Source: Deltaproteobacteria bacterium
Lineage (GTDB): Bacteria > Desulfobacterota > Desulfobacteria > Desulfobacterales > ETH-SRB1
Reading direction: 5' to 3'
Assembly (NCBI GenBank): GCA_019314185.1
Contig: JAFCZU010000031.1
Span: 1-24,066, forward strand
Length of the DNA stretch: 24,066 nt
Shown: piece by piece, positions 16,023 through 24,066 of the stretch
Position numbering within the stretch: the first letter of the stretch is position 1
How the letters are laid out: every line of letters starts with the position of its first letter
Made by a program: the position numbers and the translations under genes
Notes under the pieces: model-generated
Database searches by the model: none
Told to the model about the DNA's origin: nothing
Seen by the model: the letters and a program-made list of their open reading frames with translations, nothing else

Positions 16023-17399
16023 TTAGCGGTTTTTTAACAATGCGGGCTTAGGATAATCGGCGAATACTTTTTCCGATTTTAGTATTTCTTCGTCGGTCAG
16101 AACAAAATCTTTCATTTCTCCTGAAAAATATTTGTCATAAGCTGCAAGATCGAGTAGTCCATGTCCGCTCCAGTTAAAAAGAATTACTTTTTCCTTGCCT
16201 TCTTCCTTTGCTTTATTTGCCTCATTAATTACACATGCAAGAGCATGGTTTGTTTCAGGAGCAGGTATAATTCCTTCTGTTCTGGCAAAAGCTATGCCCG
16301 CTTTATATGCTTCTAACTGTGTAACAGTTTTACCTTCAATAATTCCTTCAGATGCGAGCTGACTTACAATCGGAGCCATACCATGATATCTAAGCCCGCC
16401 TGCATGAATGGGGGCGGGTACGAAGCTATGTCCAAGGCTGTGCATGGGAAGAAGCGGGGTATATCCTGCTGTATCTCCATGATCATATACAAAGGGAGCC
16501 TTTGTAATCGTTGGACAAGCCGAGGGTTCTACAGGATAAATGTCGATTTGTTTGCCGTTTAACTTGTCAGATACAAACGGAAGAACCAGTCCTGCAAAAT
16601 TACTTCCTCCTCCAGCACATCCTATTATTACATCAGGATAATCACCAACTTTTTCCAGCTGCTTTTTGGCTTCAAGACCGATAATTGTCTGATGCATCAA
16701 AACATGGTTGAGAACACTTCCAAGCGAATAGCGTGTTTGACCGGTTTCATCACTAATAGCTGCTTCAATGGCTTCGCTGATGGCGATTCCCAAGCTTCCG
16801 GGTGTATCAGGATTTTTTTCCAGAGCCTCCCGACCCGCTCTGGTTTCTGTGCTGGGACTTGCTATACAACTACCACCCCATGCCGCCATCATGGATTTGC
16901 GATACGGTTTCTGATCAAAACTTATTCTGACCATAAAAACTTTGCATTCTATTCCATACTGGGCACAGGCAAACGACAAGGCGCTTCCCCACTGTCCAGC
17001 ACCGGTTTCCGTGGTTATTTTTTTAATTCCAAAGACCTTGTTGTAATATGCCTGAGGTACCGCTGTGTTTGCTTTATGACTTCCGGGAGGACTAACACTT
17101 TCATTTTTAAAATATATTTTTGCGGGTGTGCCGAGTGCTTTTTCCAGAGACAATGCTCTTACCAAAGGTGATGGACGCCAGATATTATAAACTTTCAATA
17201 CTTCTTCAGGAATATCTATCCACCTTTCCGTGCTTACCTCCTGTTCAATTAAATTCATTGGAAAAACAGGTGCAAGAGCTTCAGGATTTATCGGTTTTCC
17301 ATCAGGCCCCAGAGGCGGATTCATTTTGATGTCTGAAAGAACATTATACCACTGGCGTGGCATCTCTTCTTCAGTTAACAGTATTTTTCTAATTTCCAT
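16023..17399 (-). CDS. trpB: Tryptophan synthase beta-like PLP enzyme, TrpB2 type
   Basis: This 458-residue enzyme condenses serine and indole to tryptophan with pyridoxal phosphate. The PLP Lys is K109 in PGSHKANTA, the catalytic Glu is E131 in [11 protein letters not shown], and the phosphate-binding loop [11 protein letters not shown] is present. The long N-terminal extension ([24 protein letters not shown]) and the total length mark it as TrpB2 rather than the ~400-residue TrpB1 that pairs tightly with TrpA. No other trp gene is in the window. The ATG at 17399 has AAGGAG nine bases upstream. It follows nusB by only 22 bases and is probably the last gene of the rib-nusB transcript. An indole-salvage role is likely from what is known of TrpB2. 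Confidence 0.93.
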   Translation of the reverse strand: MEIRKILLTEEEMPRQWYNVLSDIKMNPPLGPDGKPINPEALAPVFPMNLIEQEVSTERWIDIPEEVLKVYNIWRPSPLVRALSLEKALGTPAKIYFKNESVSPPGSHKANTAVPQAYYNKVFGIKKITTETGAGQWGSALSFACAQYGIECKVFMVRISFDQKPYRKSMMAAWGGSCIASPSTETRAGREALEKNPDTPGSLGIAISEAIEAAISDETGQTRYSLGSVLNHVLMHQTIIGLEAKKQLEKVGDYPDVIIGCAGGGSNFAGLVLPFVSDKLNGKQIDIYPVEPSACPTITKAPFVYDHGDTAGYTPLLPMHSLGHSFVPAPIHAGGLRYHGMAPIVSQLASEGIIEGKTVTQLEAYKAGIAFARTEGIIPAPETNHALACVINEANKAKEEGKEKVILFNWSGHGLLDLAAYDKYFSGEMKDFVLTDEEILKSEKVFADYPKPALLKNR

Positions 17400-17421
17400 A
17401 ATATGACTCCTTTGGTTCTAT

Positions 17422-17853
17422 TCAGCTTGTTACAATATTTATTTCTTTTTTTTCCAGCGCCATGTGAATGCTGTCAAGAATTCCATTTATAAAGGCTCCT
17501 GATTCTTTGGTGCCAAATTTTTTTCCGATATCAATAGCTTCGTTTATCGATACTATTGATGGAATATCATTACAAAAAAGAAGTTCATAAACAGCAATCC
17601 TCATAACATTTCTGTCAACGCAGGACATGCGGCTTATCTTCCAGTTGCTGGAAAAGCGTTCAATGATCGGGTCAATATCCTGTTTTGTATGCATTACACC
17701 ATTAACCAGCTTGAGAAAAAACGGAGAGGCTTCTTGTAAAACCTTAAAATTATCACAGAACAGCTTTATCGTCTCTTTTGAATCATTCTTGCTTATATCT
17801 ATATAAAAAAGAGCCTGCATGGCTATTTCCCGCGACTTGCGTCGGTTTATCAT
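17422..17853 (-). CDS. nusB: Transcription antitermination factor NusB
   Basis: This 143-residue all-helical RNA-binding protein joins NusE (ribosomal protein S10) at boxA of rRNA leaders to prevent early termination. The N-terminal RRKSREIAMQALFYID matches the Arg-rich RNA-binding start followed by the ALFY core. The central RMSCVDRNVMRIAVYELL and the C-terminal SINEAIDIGKKFG segments are standard family signatures. It begins two bases after the ribH stop, the very common ribH-nusB pairing, which implies translational coupling. Confidence 0.96.
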   Translation of the reverse strand: MINRRKSREIAMQALFYIDISKNDSKETIKLFCDNFKVLQEASPFFLKLVNGVMHTKQDIDPIIERFSSNWKISRMSCVDRNVMRIAVYELLFCNDIPSIVSINEAIDIGKKFGTKESGAFINGILDSIHMALEKKEINIVTS

Positions 17854-17855
17854 GG

Positions 17856-18329
17856 TTACATCCCATCGATAACTTCTATCAAATTAGCCATTTCTATAGC
17901 TGCAATTGCAGCACTCCAGCCTTTATTGCCAGCTTTTGTGCCCGCACGCTCTATAGCCTGCTCAATTGAGTCGGTGGTTACAACTCCAAAGATGACAGGA
18001 ATCTTTGATTCAAGGCTTACCATGGCAATGCCCTTGCTTACCTCAGCGCTTACATAATCAAAATGGGGAGTTGCTCCCCGGATAACAGCTCCAATGCATA
18101 CAATGGCATCATATTTTCCTCGTTCAGCTATCTTTTTTGCGATAAGCGGTATTTCAAAAGCGCCTGGAACTTTCACGATCTCAATATCCTGATCCTTAGC
18201 GCCGGATCGCACCAGTGCATCTACAGCGCCTTCTAAAAGTCTGGTTGTGATAAAATCGTTGAAACGGCCTACAATTAGAGCAAATTTTTTATCTTTGGCA
18301 AGCAGCCCGCCTTCAAGAATTTTTGGCAT
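17856..18329 (-). CDS. ribH: 6,7-dimethyl-8-ribityllumazine synthase
   Basis: This enzyme condenses 5-amino-6-ribitylamino-uracil with 3,4-dihydroxy-2-butanone 4-phosphate to form lumazine, the penultimate step of riboflavin synthesis. The 157 residues fit the icosahedral or pentameric type. Substrate-binding motifs are visible: RFNDFIT near residue 25, VPGAFEIP at 54-61, and [14 protein letters not shown] with catalytic H89. The start at ATG 18329 follows a purine-rich GGGAGGAAAA. It lies 50 bases after ribBA in the same direction and two bases before nusB. Confidence 0.97.
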   Translation of the reverse strand: MPKILEGGLLAKDKKFALIVGRFNDFITTRLLEGAVDALVRSGAKDQDIEIVKVPGAFEIPLIAKKIAERGKYDAIVCIGAVIRGATPHFDYVSAEVSKGIAMVSLESKIPVIFGVVTTDSIEQAIERAGTKAGNKGWSAAIAAIEMANLIEVIDGM

Positions 18330-18379
18330 TTGTTTTCCTCCCAGCTATTTGTAATATAGCTTATGTGTTAACAATTTTT

Positions 18380-19594
18380 TTACGGAGTAGCATCAAAATT
18401 TAAAAGATGCCCCATTTTAAGCTTTTTGCACTCAAGGTAAGATCGGTTAAACTCATTAGGTGCTATTTCAATAGGAATTTGCTCAACAATGCTCAATTTA
18501 TATCCTTCAAGACCGACCATTTTTTTTGGATTGTTAGTCAACAGCCTCATTTTTCTTACGCCAAGATCAACGAGAATTTGAGCGCCTATACCATAATTTC
18601 TCAGATCAGCCTTAAATCCAAGCTCGTTATTTGCTTCAACGGTGTCAAGACCCTGATCCTGTAAAGCATAGGCTTTTAACTTATTTACAAGACCTATTCC
18701 ACGTCCCTCCTGTCTGATATACAGGAGTACGCCGGCTCCTTCTTTATCAATCATTTCCATTGCTTTGTGCAGTTGATCTCCACAATCGCATCGGAGAGAA
18801 CCGAATATATCCCCAGTCAGGCATTCAGAGTGGACCCGAACCAGAACAGGTTTATCCGGATCGATGGTTCCCTTTACCATGGCAATATGAAGCAGATTAT
18901 CAACTTCATTTTCATACACAATAACCTTGAATTCACCTGCATATGCTGTGGGAATGACGGTTTCCGCTGCCACGCTTACAAACGATTCGGTTCGCATACG
19001 ATATTCAATGAGCTCTGCGACAGTGCATATCCCAATGCCATGTTTTTCGCTGAATTTTTCAAGGGAAGGCATTCTGGACATAGACCCATCATCATCCATG
19101 ATCTCACAAATAACTCCGGCAGGTTTTAAACCAGCCAAACGAGAAAGATCTACCGAACCTTCTGTTTGGCCTGTACGTACTATAACGCCACCCTGCCTGG
19201 CTCTTAAGGGGAACACGTGCCCAGGCCTGACAAGATCAGTCGGCTTGGCATCATCGGCTGTAGCTGTCAGAATTGTAGTGGCCCTGTCAGCGGCGGAAAT
19301 CCCGGTGGTTACTCCAAGTCTTGCTTCTATTGACACAGTAAAACCGGTATGGAACTGCGAAGTGTTATTATCAACCATCAGTGGAAGGCCAAGGGAATCA
19401 ATCTTTTCTCCTGTCATTGCAAGGCATACAAGTCCTCGTCCATATTTTGCCATAAAGTTGATAGTCTCCGGCGTAACCTTTTCGGCAGCTATCATGAGAT
19501 CACCCTCATTTTCACGTTCCTCGTCATCAACGAGAATGACCATATGCCCGGCGCTTACCTCTTTAATGGCATCTTCAATTGTAATCAGCGGCAT
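18380..19594 (-). CDS. ribBA: Bifunctional DHBP synthase / GTP cyclohydrolase II
   Basis: The N-terminal ~200 residues make 3,4-dihydroxy-2-butanone 4-phosphate from ribulose 5-phosphate; the C-terminal half opens GTP to the pyrimidine precursor, so one protein feeds both arms of riboflavin synthesis. The DHBP half shows DDEERENEGDL and RPGHVFPLRA, but the second His motif, usually GHTEA, is GQTEG here (Q143), replacing a metal-binding His. The cyclohydrolase half is intact: zinc ligands C258, C269 and C271 in SECLTGDIFGSLRCDC, IRQEGRGIGL, and LRNYGIGAQIL. The 404-residue length is normal for RibBA. The start at 19594 follows AGGAGA. It lies between ribE and ribH in the rib operon. Confidence 0.97.
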   Translation of the reverse strand: MPLITIEDAIKEVSAGHMVILVDDEERENEGDLMIAAEKVTPETINFMAKYGRGLVCLAMTGEKIDSLGLPLMVDNNTSQFHTGFTVSIEARLGVTTGISAADRATTILTATADDAKPTDLVRPGHVFPLRARQGGVIVRTGQTEGSVDLSRLAGLKPAGVICEIMDDDGSMSRMPSLEKFSEKHGIGICTVAELIEYRMRTESFVSVAAETVIPTAYAGEFKVIVYENEVDNLLHIAMVKGTIDPDKPVLVRVHSECLTGDIFGSLRCDCGDQLHKAMEMIDKEGAGVLLYIRQEGRGIGLVNKLKAYALQDQGLDTVEANNELGFKADLRNYGIGAQILVDLGVRKMRLLTNNPKKMVGLEGYKLSIVEQIPIEIAPNEFNRSYLECKKLKMGHLLNFDATP

Positions 19595-19738
19595 TTTTTC
19601 TTATTATCTCCTATGTAAGCGTTCACGAAACATTGAAATTGGAAATTTAGTCCTCATGTTTTATATAGTATATATATGAACGCATTCAACATACAATTTC
19701 AAGCTCTGAACGACTACCAAATAAGTTTACAAATTTTA

Positions 19739-20404
19739 TTAAATAAAACCAGTTTTAGCCAAAAGCTGCATGTCAATTGACGGCTGCTTTGTTTCTTTCT
19801 TTATATCATTAACGGATTTTTCTGCAATAATATTTTCAATATACTTACCAATCAGATCTGTTTCAATGTTAACATAATCCCCTACTTTTTTAAAACCTAT
19901 GGTTGTCAGCTTTGCTGTATGAGGAATAATGCTTACATCAAAACAATTGTTTGCACAATTATTGATGGTAAGGCTTATACCATCAATTGCAACAGAGCCT
20001 TTTGTTATCATGTAACGTGATAACAAATCCGGCACAACAATAACGACAGTTATTGCATTCCCTGTTTTTTTTCTCTGTTTTATAGAACCAACGCCATCTA
20101 TATGCCCTGAAACAAGGTGTCCGTCAATACGATCAGAAAGACGAAGAGCTCGCTCAAGATTAACTCGATCGCCGATTTTTACGTTGCAAAAAGTTGTCTT
20201 TTCAAGCGTTTCCGGAGAAACATCAACTTCAAAATTTTTTCGGCTAACTACAACTGCTGTCAGGCATGCACCACTAACCGCAATACTATCACCTGTTTTG
20301 GTTTGATCAAGCAGGTAGTCGGTAGCTATGGTTACACGTTTACCCCCATTAAATAGACGTATTGCTGTAATTGTTCCGAGACCTTCAATTATTCCTGTAA
20401 ACAT
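19739..20404 (-). CDS. ribE: Riboflavin synthase alpha subunit
   Basis: This enzyme dismutates two lumazine molecules to riboflavin and the pyrimidine precursor. The start at 20404 gives 221 residues and the near-invariant MFTGIIEGLG; four more codons upstream to 20416 are open but break this pattern. Two similar barrel repeats are present, each with a GHxxG segment or its counterpart (SGACLTAV and VSPETL in the first; LVSGHIDGVG and GISLTIN in the second). The C-terminal helix that makes the trimer follows, with a short extra tail. The 151-base space upstream, to ribD, holds two small hairpins and an AT-rich stretch, with no FMN riboswitch pattern. Confidence 0.96.
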   Translation of the reverse strand: MFTGIIEGLGTITAIRLFNGGKRVTIATDYLLDQTKTGDSIAVSGACLTAVVVSRKNFEVDVSPETLEKTTFCNVKIGDRVNLERALRLSDRIDGHLVSGHIDGVGSIKQRKKTGNAITVVIVVPDLLSRYMITKGSVAIDGISLTINNCANNCFDVSIIPHTAKLTTIGFKKVGDYVNIETDLIGKYIENIIAEKSVNDIKKETKQPSIDMQLLAKTGFI

Positions 20405-20555
20405 TTCAGACCTCATAAAAAACTATTTATTATTGACCGCAATCCCTTTATGTTCTGGGATTTGCTGCAAAAGCAGACTTCGCCATAGTATCCACGACGG
20501 CTGAATTGGATTAATACAATAGGACTTAACCTATGAACCTTTGAACCGTGAATTG

Positions 20556-21647
20556 TTATTTAATATATCCTTCAATCATAACATCATCACCAAATCTCCG
20601 AACATTGATGTTTTTTACCGGTATGCATCTATTCATCAAATCTGGCCCCGGTCCCTTGCAAACAGGAACCCCATCATCTCCGCCCAGAATTTTCGGACCA
20701 TAGAAAAAAACAACCTTGTCAACTATTTTTGCACTTAGAGCCGAGGCAATAACCCGGCTGCCTCCTTCTATCAGGAGACTAATTATACCAAGGGCTCCTA
20801 ACTTATCCATAAGCTGGTCAAGATCAATCAGGTTGTTTTTTACAGGGACTTTGATAATTTTTGCGCCATGAGCTTCCAGTCTAATCTTTTTATCCTCTGG
20901 AACAGAACCCCCTGTTATTATAATTGTATCCGAATCAGAATCAAGCCGCAGCGTTTTAGCTCCTTCAGGTATTGAAAGGTTTGTGTCAAGTATGATTCTT
21001 ACAGGATCACGACCCGTTATATTTTGTAAACGCGTTGTTAAAGCAGGATTGTCTTTTTTTATAGTATTAATGCCGACCATTATACCATCAACAGCATGGC
21101 GCAAATTGTGAACAAAAGCCCTTGATTCTTCACCTGAAATCCACTTGGAATCGCCTGTTCTTGTCGCAATTCGACCGTCCAAGGTAGAAGCGCATTTAAC
21201 AATTACAAAGGGGCGTTTTGTTGTAACGTGTTTTATAAAGGCTTCGTTTAATCTTTTTGCTTCATTCTCACAAACTCCTGATTTAACCTTGATTCCTCTG
21301 CTTTTTAAATAATTTATTCCACCTCCATTAACATCAGGGTTGGGATCATTCATGGCAACAACAACCCGATTTATACCGGCTTTACAGATTTCGACACTAC
21401 ACGGAGGAGTTCGTCCGGTATGATTGCACGGTTCAAGAGAAACATATAGTGTTGCTCCTTTTGAAGCAATGCCGGCATTGTTGATGGCATTAATTTCTGC
21501 ATGAGCTTCTCCAACAGCTCTATGATAACCCTTTCCCACAACTTTGCCGTTATTTACAATTACTGCTCCGACCATGGGGTTGGGAGACGTAAAACCCTGC
21601 CCTTTTCTTGCAAGAGCAAGAGCCATTTTCATGAAATACTTATCCAT
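20556..21647 (-). CDS. ribD: Bifunctional pyrimidine deaminase/reductase RibD
   Basis: The N-terminal deaminase and C-terminal reductase convert the GTP cyclohydrolase product to 5-amino-6-ribitylamino-uracil phosphate. The deaminase has GEAHAEINAI (zinc His and catalytic Glu) and the zinc motif PCNHTGRTPPC. The reductase begins RPFVIVKCASTLDGRIAT and includes SKWISG, DGIMVGINT and LLIEGGSRV. The start at 21647 gives 363 residues beginning MDKYFMKMALALA, in line with the family; the frame is open 12 codons further to 21683. A likely terminator separates it from nrdR, and two mutually exclusive hairpins lie in its leader, so it may head its own transcript. Confidence 0.96.
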   Translation of the reverse strand: MDKYFMKMALALARKGQGFTSPNPMVGAVIVNNGKVVGKGYHRAVGEAHAEINAINNAGIASKGATLYVSLEPCNHTGRTPPCSVEICKAGINRVVVAMNDPNPDVNGGGINYLKSRGIKVKSGVCENEAKRLNEAFIKHVTTKRPFVIVKCASTLDGRIATRTGDSKWISGEESRAFVHNLRHAVDGIMVGINTIKKDNPALTTRLQNITGRDPVRIILDTNLSIPEGAKTLRLDSDSDTIIITGGSVPEDKKIRLEAHGAKIIKVPVKNNLIDLDQLMDKLGALGIISLLIEGGSRVIASALSAKIVDKVVFFYGPKILGGDDGVPVCKGPGPDLMNRCIPVKNINVRRFGDDVMIEGYIK

Positions 21648-21696
21648 CATACAAGCTCTAAAGTGCATAATGTTGTGATACACCTTCTATCTGTCT

Positions 21697-21724
21697 GTGC
21701 GTGTCCGCACGCTGACGGGCGTGC
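21697..21724 (-). promoter_or_regulatory. Two overlapping alternative hairpins in the ribD leader
   Basis: On the minus-strand RNA GCACGC (21724-21719) pairs with GCGTGC (21712-21707) around a 6-base loop. GTGCG (21710-21706) can instead pair with CGCAC (21701-21697) around a 4-base loop. The two share 21707-21710, so only one forms at a time. A regulatory role is speculative. Confidence 0.3.
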
Positions 21725-21786
21725 TATATATTTTCAGAGTTTGGTTATAAGTTCATATAAAAACAAAGTGAGCAAAGTTATATGAT

Positions 21787-21821
21787 AAAAAAATAAAACT
21801 GGCAGTGCCAAAGAGGCAGTT
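21787..21821 (-). terminator. Candidate Rho-independent terminator after nrdR
   Basis: On the minus strand AACTG (21821-21817) pairs with CAGTT (21801-21797), followed by a T-rich run TTTTATTTTTTT. The stem is only five pairs with a large loop that can partly fold further. It begins ten bases past the nrdR stop. Confidence 0.45.
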
Positions 21822-21830
21822 CAATTGCTG

Positions 21831-22286
21831 TTATTGTTTGCTCAGGAGCTTTTTCAGTTCAAAAACAAAATCATTAACATCTTTAAATTCTCTATATACA
21901 GAGGCAAACCTTACATATGCCACATCGTCGATTTCATGGAGCTTTGCCATGATCTTTTCACCTATTATATTGGAAGGAATTTCTTTTTCTCCTGTTTCCT
22001 TAAGGTCTCTTTCCAGATCCTCTATAAACTGTTCAAGAACATTAATGCTTATGTTTCGTTTTTTACAGGCTCTATTTAAGCCTGAACGTACCTTTTCGCT
22101 GTTAAAAACCTCGCGGCGCCCATCCTTTTTAATGATCATAACAGGCATTTCTTCAACATGCTCATAAGTGGTAAACCGCCTGCCACATACAATGCATTCC
22201 CTGCGCCGACGAATTGCATCTCCATCCTTACCCGGCCTTGAATCAATAACTTTGTTGTCAACTTCTCCGCAATATGGACACTTCAT
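21831..22286 (-). CDS. nrdR: Transcriptional repressor NrdR
   Basis: NrdR represses ribonucleotide reductase genes by binding NrdR boxes when dATP fills its regulatory domain. The 151 residues begin with a zinc ribbon (C3, C6, C31 and C34: MKCPYCG and CIVCGRRF) with the Arg-rich DNA-contact stretch AIRRRRE between, then an ATP-cone ([16 protein letters not shown] onward). The ATG overlaps the dCMP deaminase stop by four bases (ATGA), so the two are translationally coupled; a nucleotide-supply enzyme and a dNTP regulator thus share a transcript. Confidence 0.97.
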   Translation of the reverse strand: MKCPYCGEVDNKVIDSRPGKDGDAIRRRRECIVCGRRFTTYEHVEEMPVMIIKKDGRREVFNSEKVRSGLNRACKKRNISINVLEQFIEDLERDLKETGEKEIPSNIIGEKIMAKLHEIDDVAYVRFASVYREFKDVNDFVFELKKLLSKQ

Positions 22287-22762
22287 AAATCCCCTCCATT
22301 CTTGCCGGTGTCAAGATCAACCATTTCAACGCCTGCTTCATCAAACATTTCATTAGCCATGGGATCTGCATATCTCGCGCCGTAATAGATTTTTTTTATT
22401 CCGGCATTGATAATTATTTTAGCACATATGGAACATGGCTGATTCGTACAAAAAAGTTCTGCATCTTTTATGGAAACGCCATGCAATGCGGCCTGAATAA
22501 TAGCATTTTGCTCAGCATGGATACCCCTGCAGAGCTCATGCCTTTCACCGGATGGAATATTCAATTTTTCACGAAGACAACCTGTTTCAATGCAGTGCTT
22601 AATTCCGCTGGGTGCCCCGTTGTAGCCGGTAGCAAGTATCCTTTTATCCTTTACAACAACAGCGCCAACCGCCCGCCTGAGACATGTGGAACGTTTTGCT
22701 ACAAGTCTCGCAATATCCATAAAATATGTTTCCCATGAAGGGCGGTCATTTTTTATTAACAT
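22283..22762 (-). CDS. dCMP deaminase (ComEB-like)
   Basis: This zinc enzyme deaminates dCMP to dUMP, feeding thymidylate synthesis. The 159-residue protein has the zinc/catalytic motif [10 protein letters not shown] (H82, E84) and the second zinc motif QPCSIC (C110, C113). Additional Cys/His residues near 57-78 ([14 protein letters not shown]) match the extra zinc site of ComEB-type enzymes. The start at 22762 begins [18 protein letters not shown], a common family start. It is flanked by glyA (104 bases upstream) and nrdR (overlapping). A cytidine/tRNA deaminase is less likely given the dCMP-specific motif context. Confidence 0.93.
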   Translation of the reverse strand: MLIKNDRPSWETYFMDIARLVAKRSTCLRRAVGAVVVKDKRILATGYNGAPSGIKHCIETGCLREKLNIPSGERHELCRGIHAEQNAIIQAALHGVSIKDAELFCTNQPCSICAKIIINAGIKKIYYGARYADPMANEMFDEAGVEMVDLDTGKNGGDL

Positions 22763-22866
22763 ATGATATATATTTGTGATTGATAAGTTGTTTGAATATC
22801 AAAACAAACTCGTAAGCTTGATTTTTACGACGCCAGGGGGCGAAAGATGCCATTTGTGGCTGGACA

Positions 22867-24066
22867 CTAAACAGGAAAAGCCTCGCATAAATCAAGCACT
22901 TTTGCCCTTGTGTTTTTAATAACCGTTTCATTATTTAAGTTTTTCAAAACATCAACAATAAGTTTTGCAATAACCTCCATTTCCGGCTCTTTCATGCCTC
23001 TTGTGGTTATTGTAGGCGTACCGATACGAATACCGCTTGTTATAAAAGGGCTTAGTTTCTCAAATGGTATAGAATTCTTATTAACCGTGATGCCGGCGCG
23101 TCCCAGTTGTTCTTCAGCATCTTTCCCTGTAATATGAAGGTTCTGTAAATCTACAAGCATCATATGATTGTCTGTGCCGTCTGATGTAAGCTTGATGCCC
23201 TCTTTCATCAAATGCTCTGCAAGCGCCTTTGCGTTTTTAACAACATTCATCTGGTATGTCTTAAACGATTCAGACAGAGCCTCTTTAAAAGCAACTGCTT
23301 TAGATGCGATTATATGCATGAGAGGCCCGCCTTGTATTCCGGGAAATATTTCTCTGTTTAATTTAGCGCTGTAATCTGTTTTTGCAAGTATCAACCCTCC
23401 GCGAGGGCCCCTTAACGTTTTGTGGGTTGTAGAAGTAACAATGTCTGCAAATGGTATGGGAGATGGATGCACGCCTGCCGCAACCAAACCTGCTATATGC
23501 GCCATATCTACTATCAGATATGCTCCAACCTCTTTGGCAATCTCGGCAAAAGCTTCAAAATCTATTATACGCGGATATGCGCTTGCGCCGGCAACGATCA
23601 TCTTTGGCTTGTGCTTTTTCGCTAAAAAAGCAACTTCATCATAGTCAATAGTTCCTGTCTTTTCCCCGACTCCATAATGAAAAAAATTATAGAATTTGCC
23701 TGAGAAGCTGACAGGGCTTCCGTGTGTCAGGTGCCCGCCATGAGAAAGATTCATGCCAAGAACGGTATCACCCACGTTTAAAAGAGCAAAATATACAGCC
23801 ATGTTAGCCTGAGAACCGGAGTGGGGCTGCACGTTTGCATATACGGCATTAAACAGTTCTTTTGCCCTGTCGATTGCAAGTTTTTCTGCAATATCAACAT
23901 ATTCACATCCCCCATAATAACGCTTGTCAGGATAACCTTCAGCATATTTATTAGTTAAAACGCTTCCCTGAACAGCCATAACCGCCGCACTGGCAATATT
24001 TTCCGAAGCAATAAGTTCTAAAGTATTTTTTTGCCTGTCAAGCTCTTTGGCAACAACATCAGCAAT
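22867..24066 (-). CDS. glyA: Serine hydroxymethyltransferase (5' end outside window)
   Basis: This PLP enzyme converts serine and tetrahydrofolate to glycine and methylene-tetrahydrofolate, which is needed for thymidylate synthesis with the neighbouring dCMP deaminase. The frame is open through base 24066, so 399 residues are visible and only about 15 at the N-terminus are missing compared with the ~415-residue family. The ATG at 23979 is internal. Motifs include [45 protein letters not shown], and the PLP Lys in [13 protein letters not shown] (codon near 23419). The C-terminal half has [14 protein letters not shown]. It leads the minus-strand cluster in this window; whatever precedes it is out of view. 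Confidence 0.97.
   Translation of the reverse strand: MADVVAKELDRQKNTLELIASENIASAAVMAVQGSVLTNKYAEGYPDKRYYGGCEYVDIAEKLAIDRAKELFNAVYANVQPHSGSQANMAVYFALLNVGDTVLGMNLSHGGHLTHGSPVSFSGKFYNFFHYGVGEKTGTIDYDEVAFLAKKHKPKMIVAGASAYPRIIDFEAFAEIAKEVGAYLIVDMAHIAGLVAAGVHPSPIPFADIVTSTTHKTLRGPRGGLILAKTDYSAKLNREIFPGIQGGPLMHIIASKAVAFKEALSESFKTYQMNVVKNAKALAEHLMKEGIKLTSDGTDNHMMLVDLQNLHITGKDAEEQLGRAGITVNKNSIPFEKLSPFITSGIRIGTPTITTRGMKEPEMEVIAKLIVDVLKNLNNETVIKNTRAKVLDLCEAFPV

Noticed and set aside
16692..17171. 159-codon open frame on the plus strand
   Set aside because: It is antisense to trpB2 and has no family motifs.
18927..19679. 250-codon open frame on the plus strand
   Set aside because: It is antisense to ribBA, which has full family motifs; the antisense protein has no recognisable pattern.
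20405..20555. Possible FMN riboswitch before ribE
   Set aside because: No conserved FMN-aptamer segments; only two small hairpins (20441-20462 and 20465-20476).

Overview
The window looks like a chromosomal segment of an anaerobic deltaproteobacterium (Desulfobacterota), most likely near the Desulfobacterales. Three things suggest this: the gene order glyA - dCMP deaminase - nrdR - ribD - ribE - ribBA - ribH - nusB on the minus strand, a small thioredoxin-fold selenoprotein with an in-frame UGA, and intergenic spaces full of short palindromes. The assignment is by inference, since no rRNA or marker comparison was possible. No tRNA, rRNA or CRISPR array was seen.

Bases 1-8018 (plus strand) form an accessory, defence-like block that is visibly more AT-rich than the rest. 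It opens with the C-terminal part of an AlwI-like type IIS restriction endonuclease, cut by the window edge, followed by a DpnA/HinfI-like beta-class adenine methyltransferase. Then comes the decayed 3' end (domains V-VI) of a group II intron with no maturase. Next is a 1469-residue multidomain protein: STAS-like, GHKL ATPase, two orotate-phosphoribosyltransferase-like domains and a second GHKL-like domain. It is followed 31 bases later by a receiver domain fused to an APH-like kinase, whose reading frame is broken by one base within its first ten codons. The giant protein and the receiver-kinase are the best candidate for an undescribed signalling or defence system.

Bases 8019-15325 hold mixed housekeeping genes. 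pyrF and a UspA-type stress protein are on the plus strand. On the minus strand, in transcription order, are tag (3-methyladenine glycosylase I), a GT4 glycosyltransferase, the hidden selenoprotein (UGA at codon 13, candidate SECIS just after it) and a LOG-family nucleotide hydrolase. A purine nucleoside phosphorylase and a TatD-family nuclease are on the plus strand, converging on a minus-strand metallo-beta-lactamase-fold hydrolase. The gaps carry several inverted-repeat elements and an 8-bp tandem repeat.

Bases 15326-24066 are entirely minus strand. Reading from the right edge: glyA (5' end outside the window), dCMP deaminase, nrdR, a likely terminator, ribD, ribE, ribBA, ribH, nusB, a TrpB2-type tryptophan synthase beta subunit, and a small four-cysteine protein of unknown function. 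The rib genes give a complete route from GTP and ribulose 5-phosphate to riboflavin, apart from the unidentified phosphatase step. One metal-binding His of the DHBP synthase half of RibBA is replaced by Gln.
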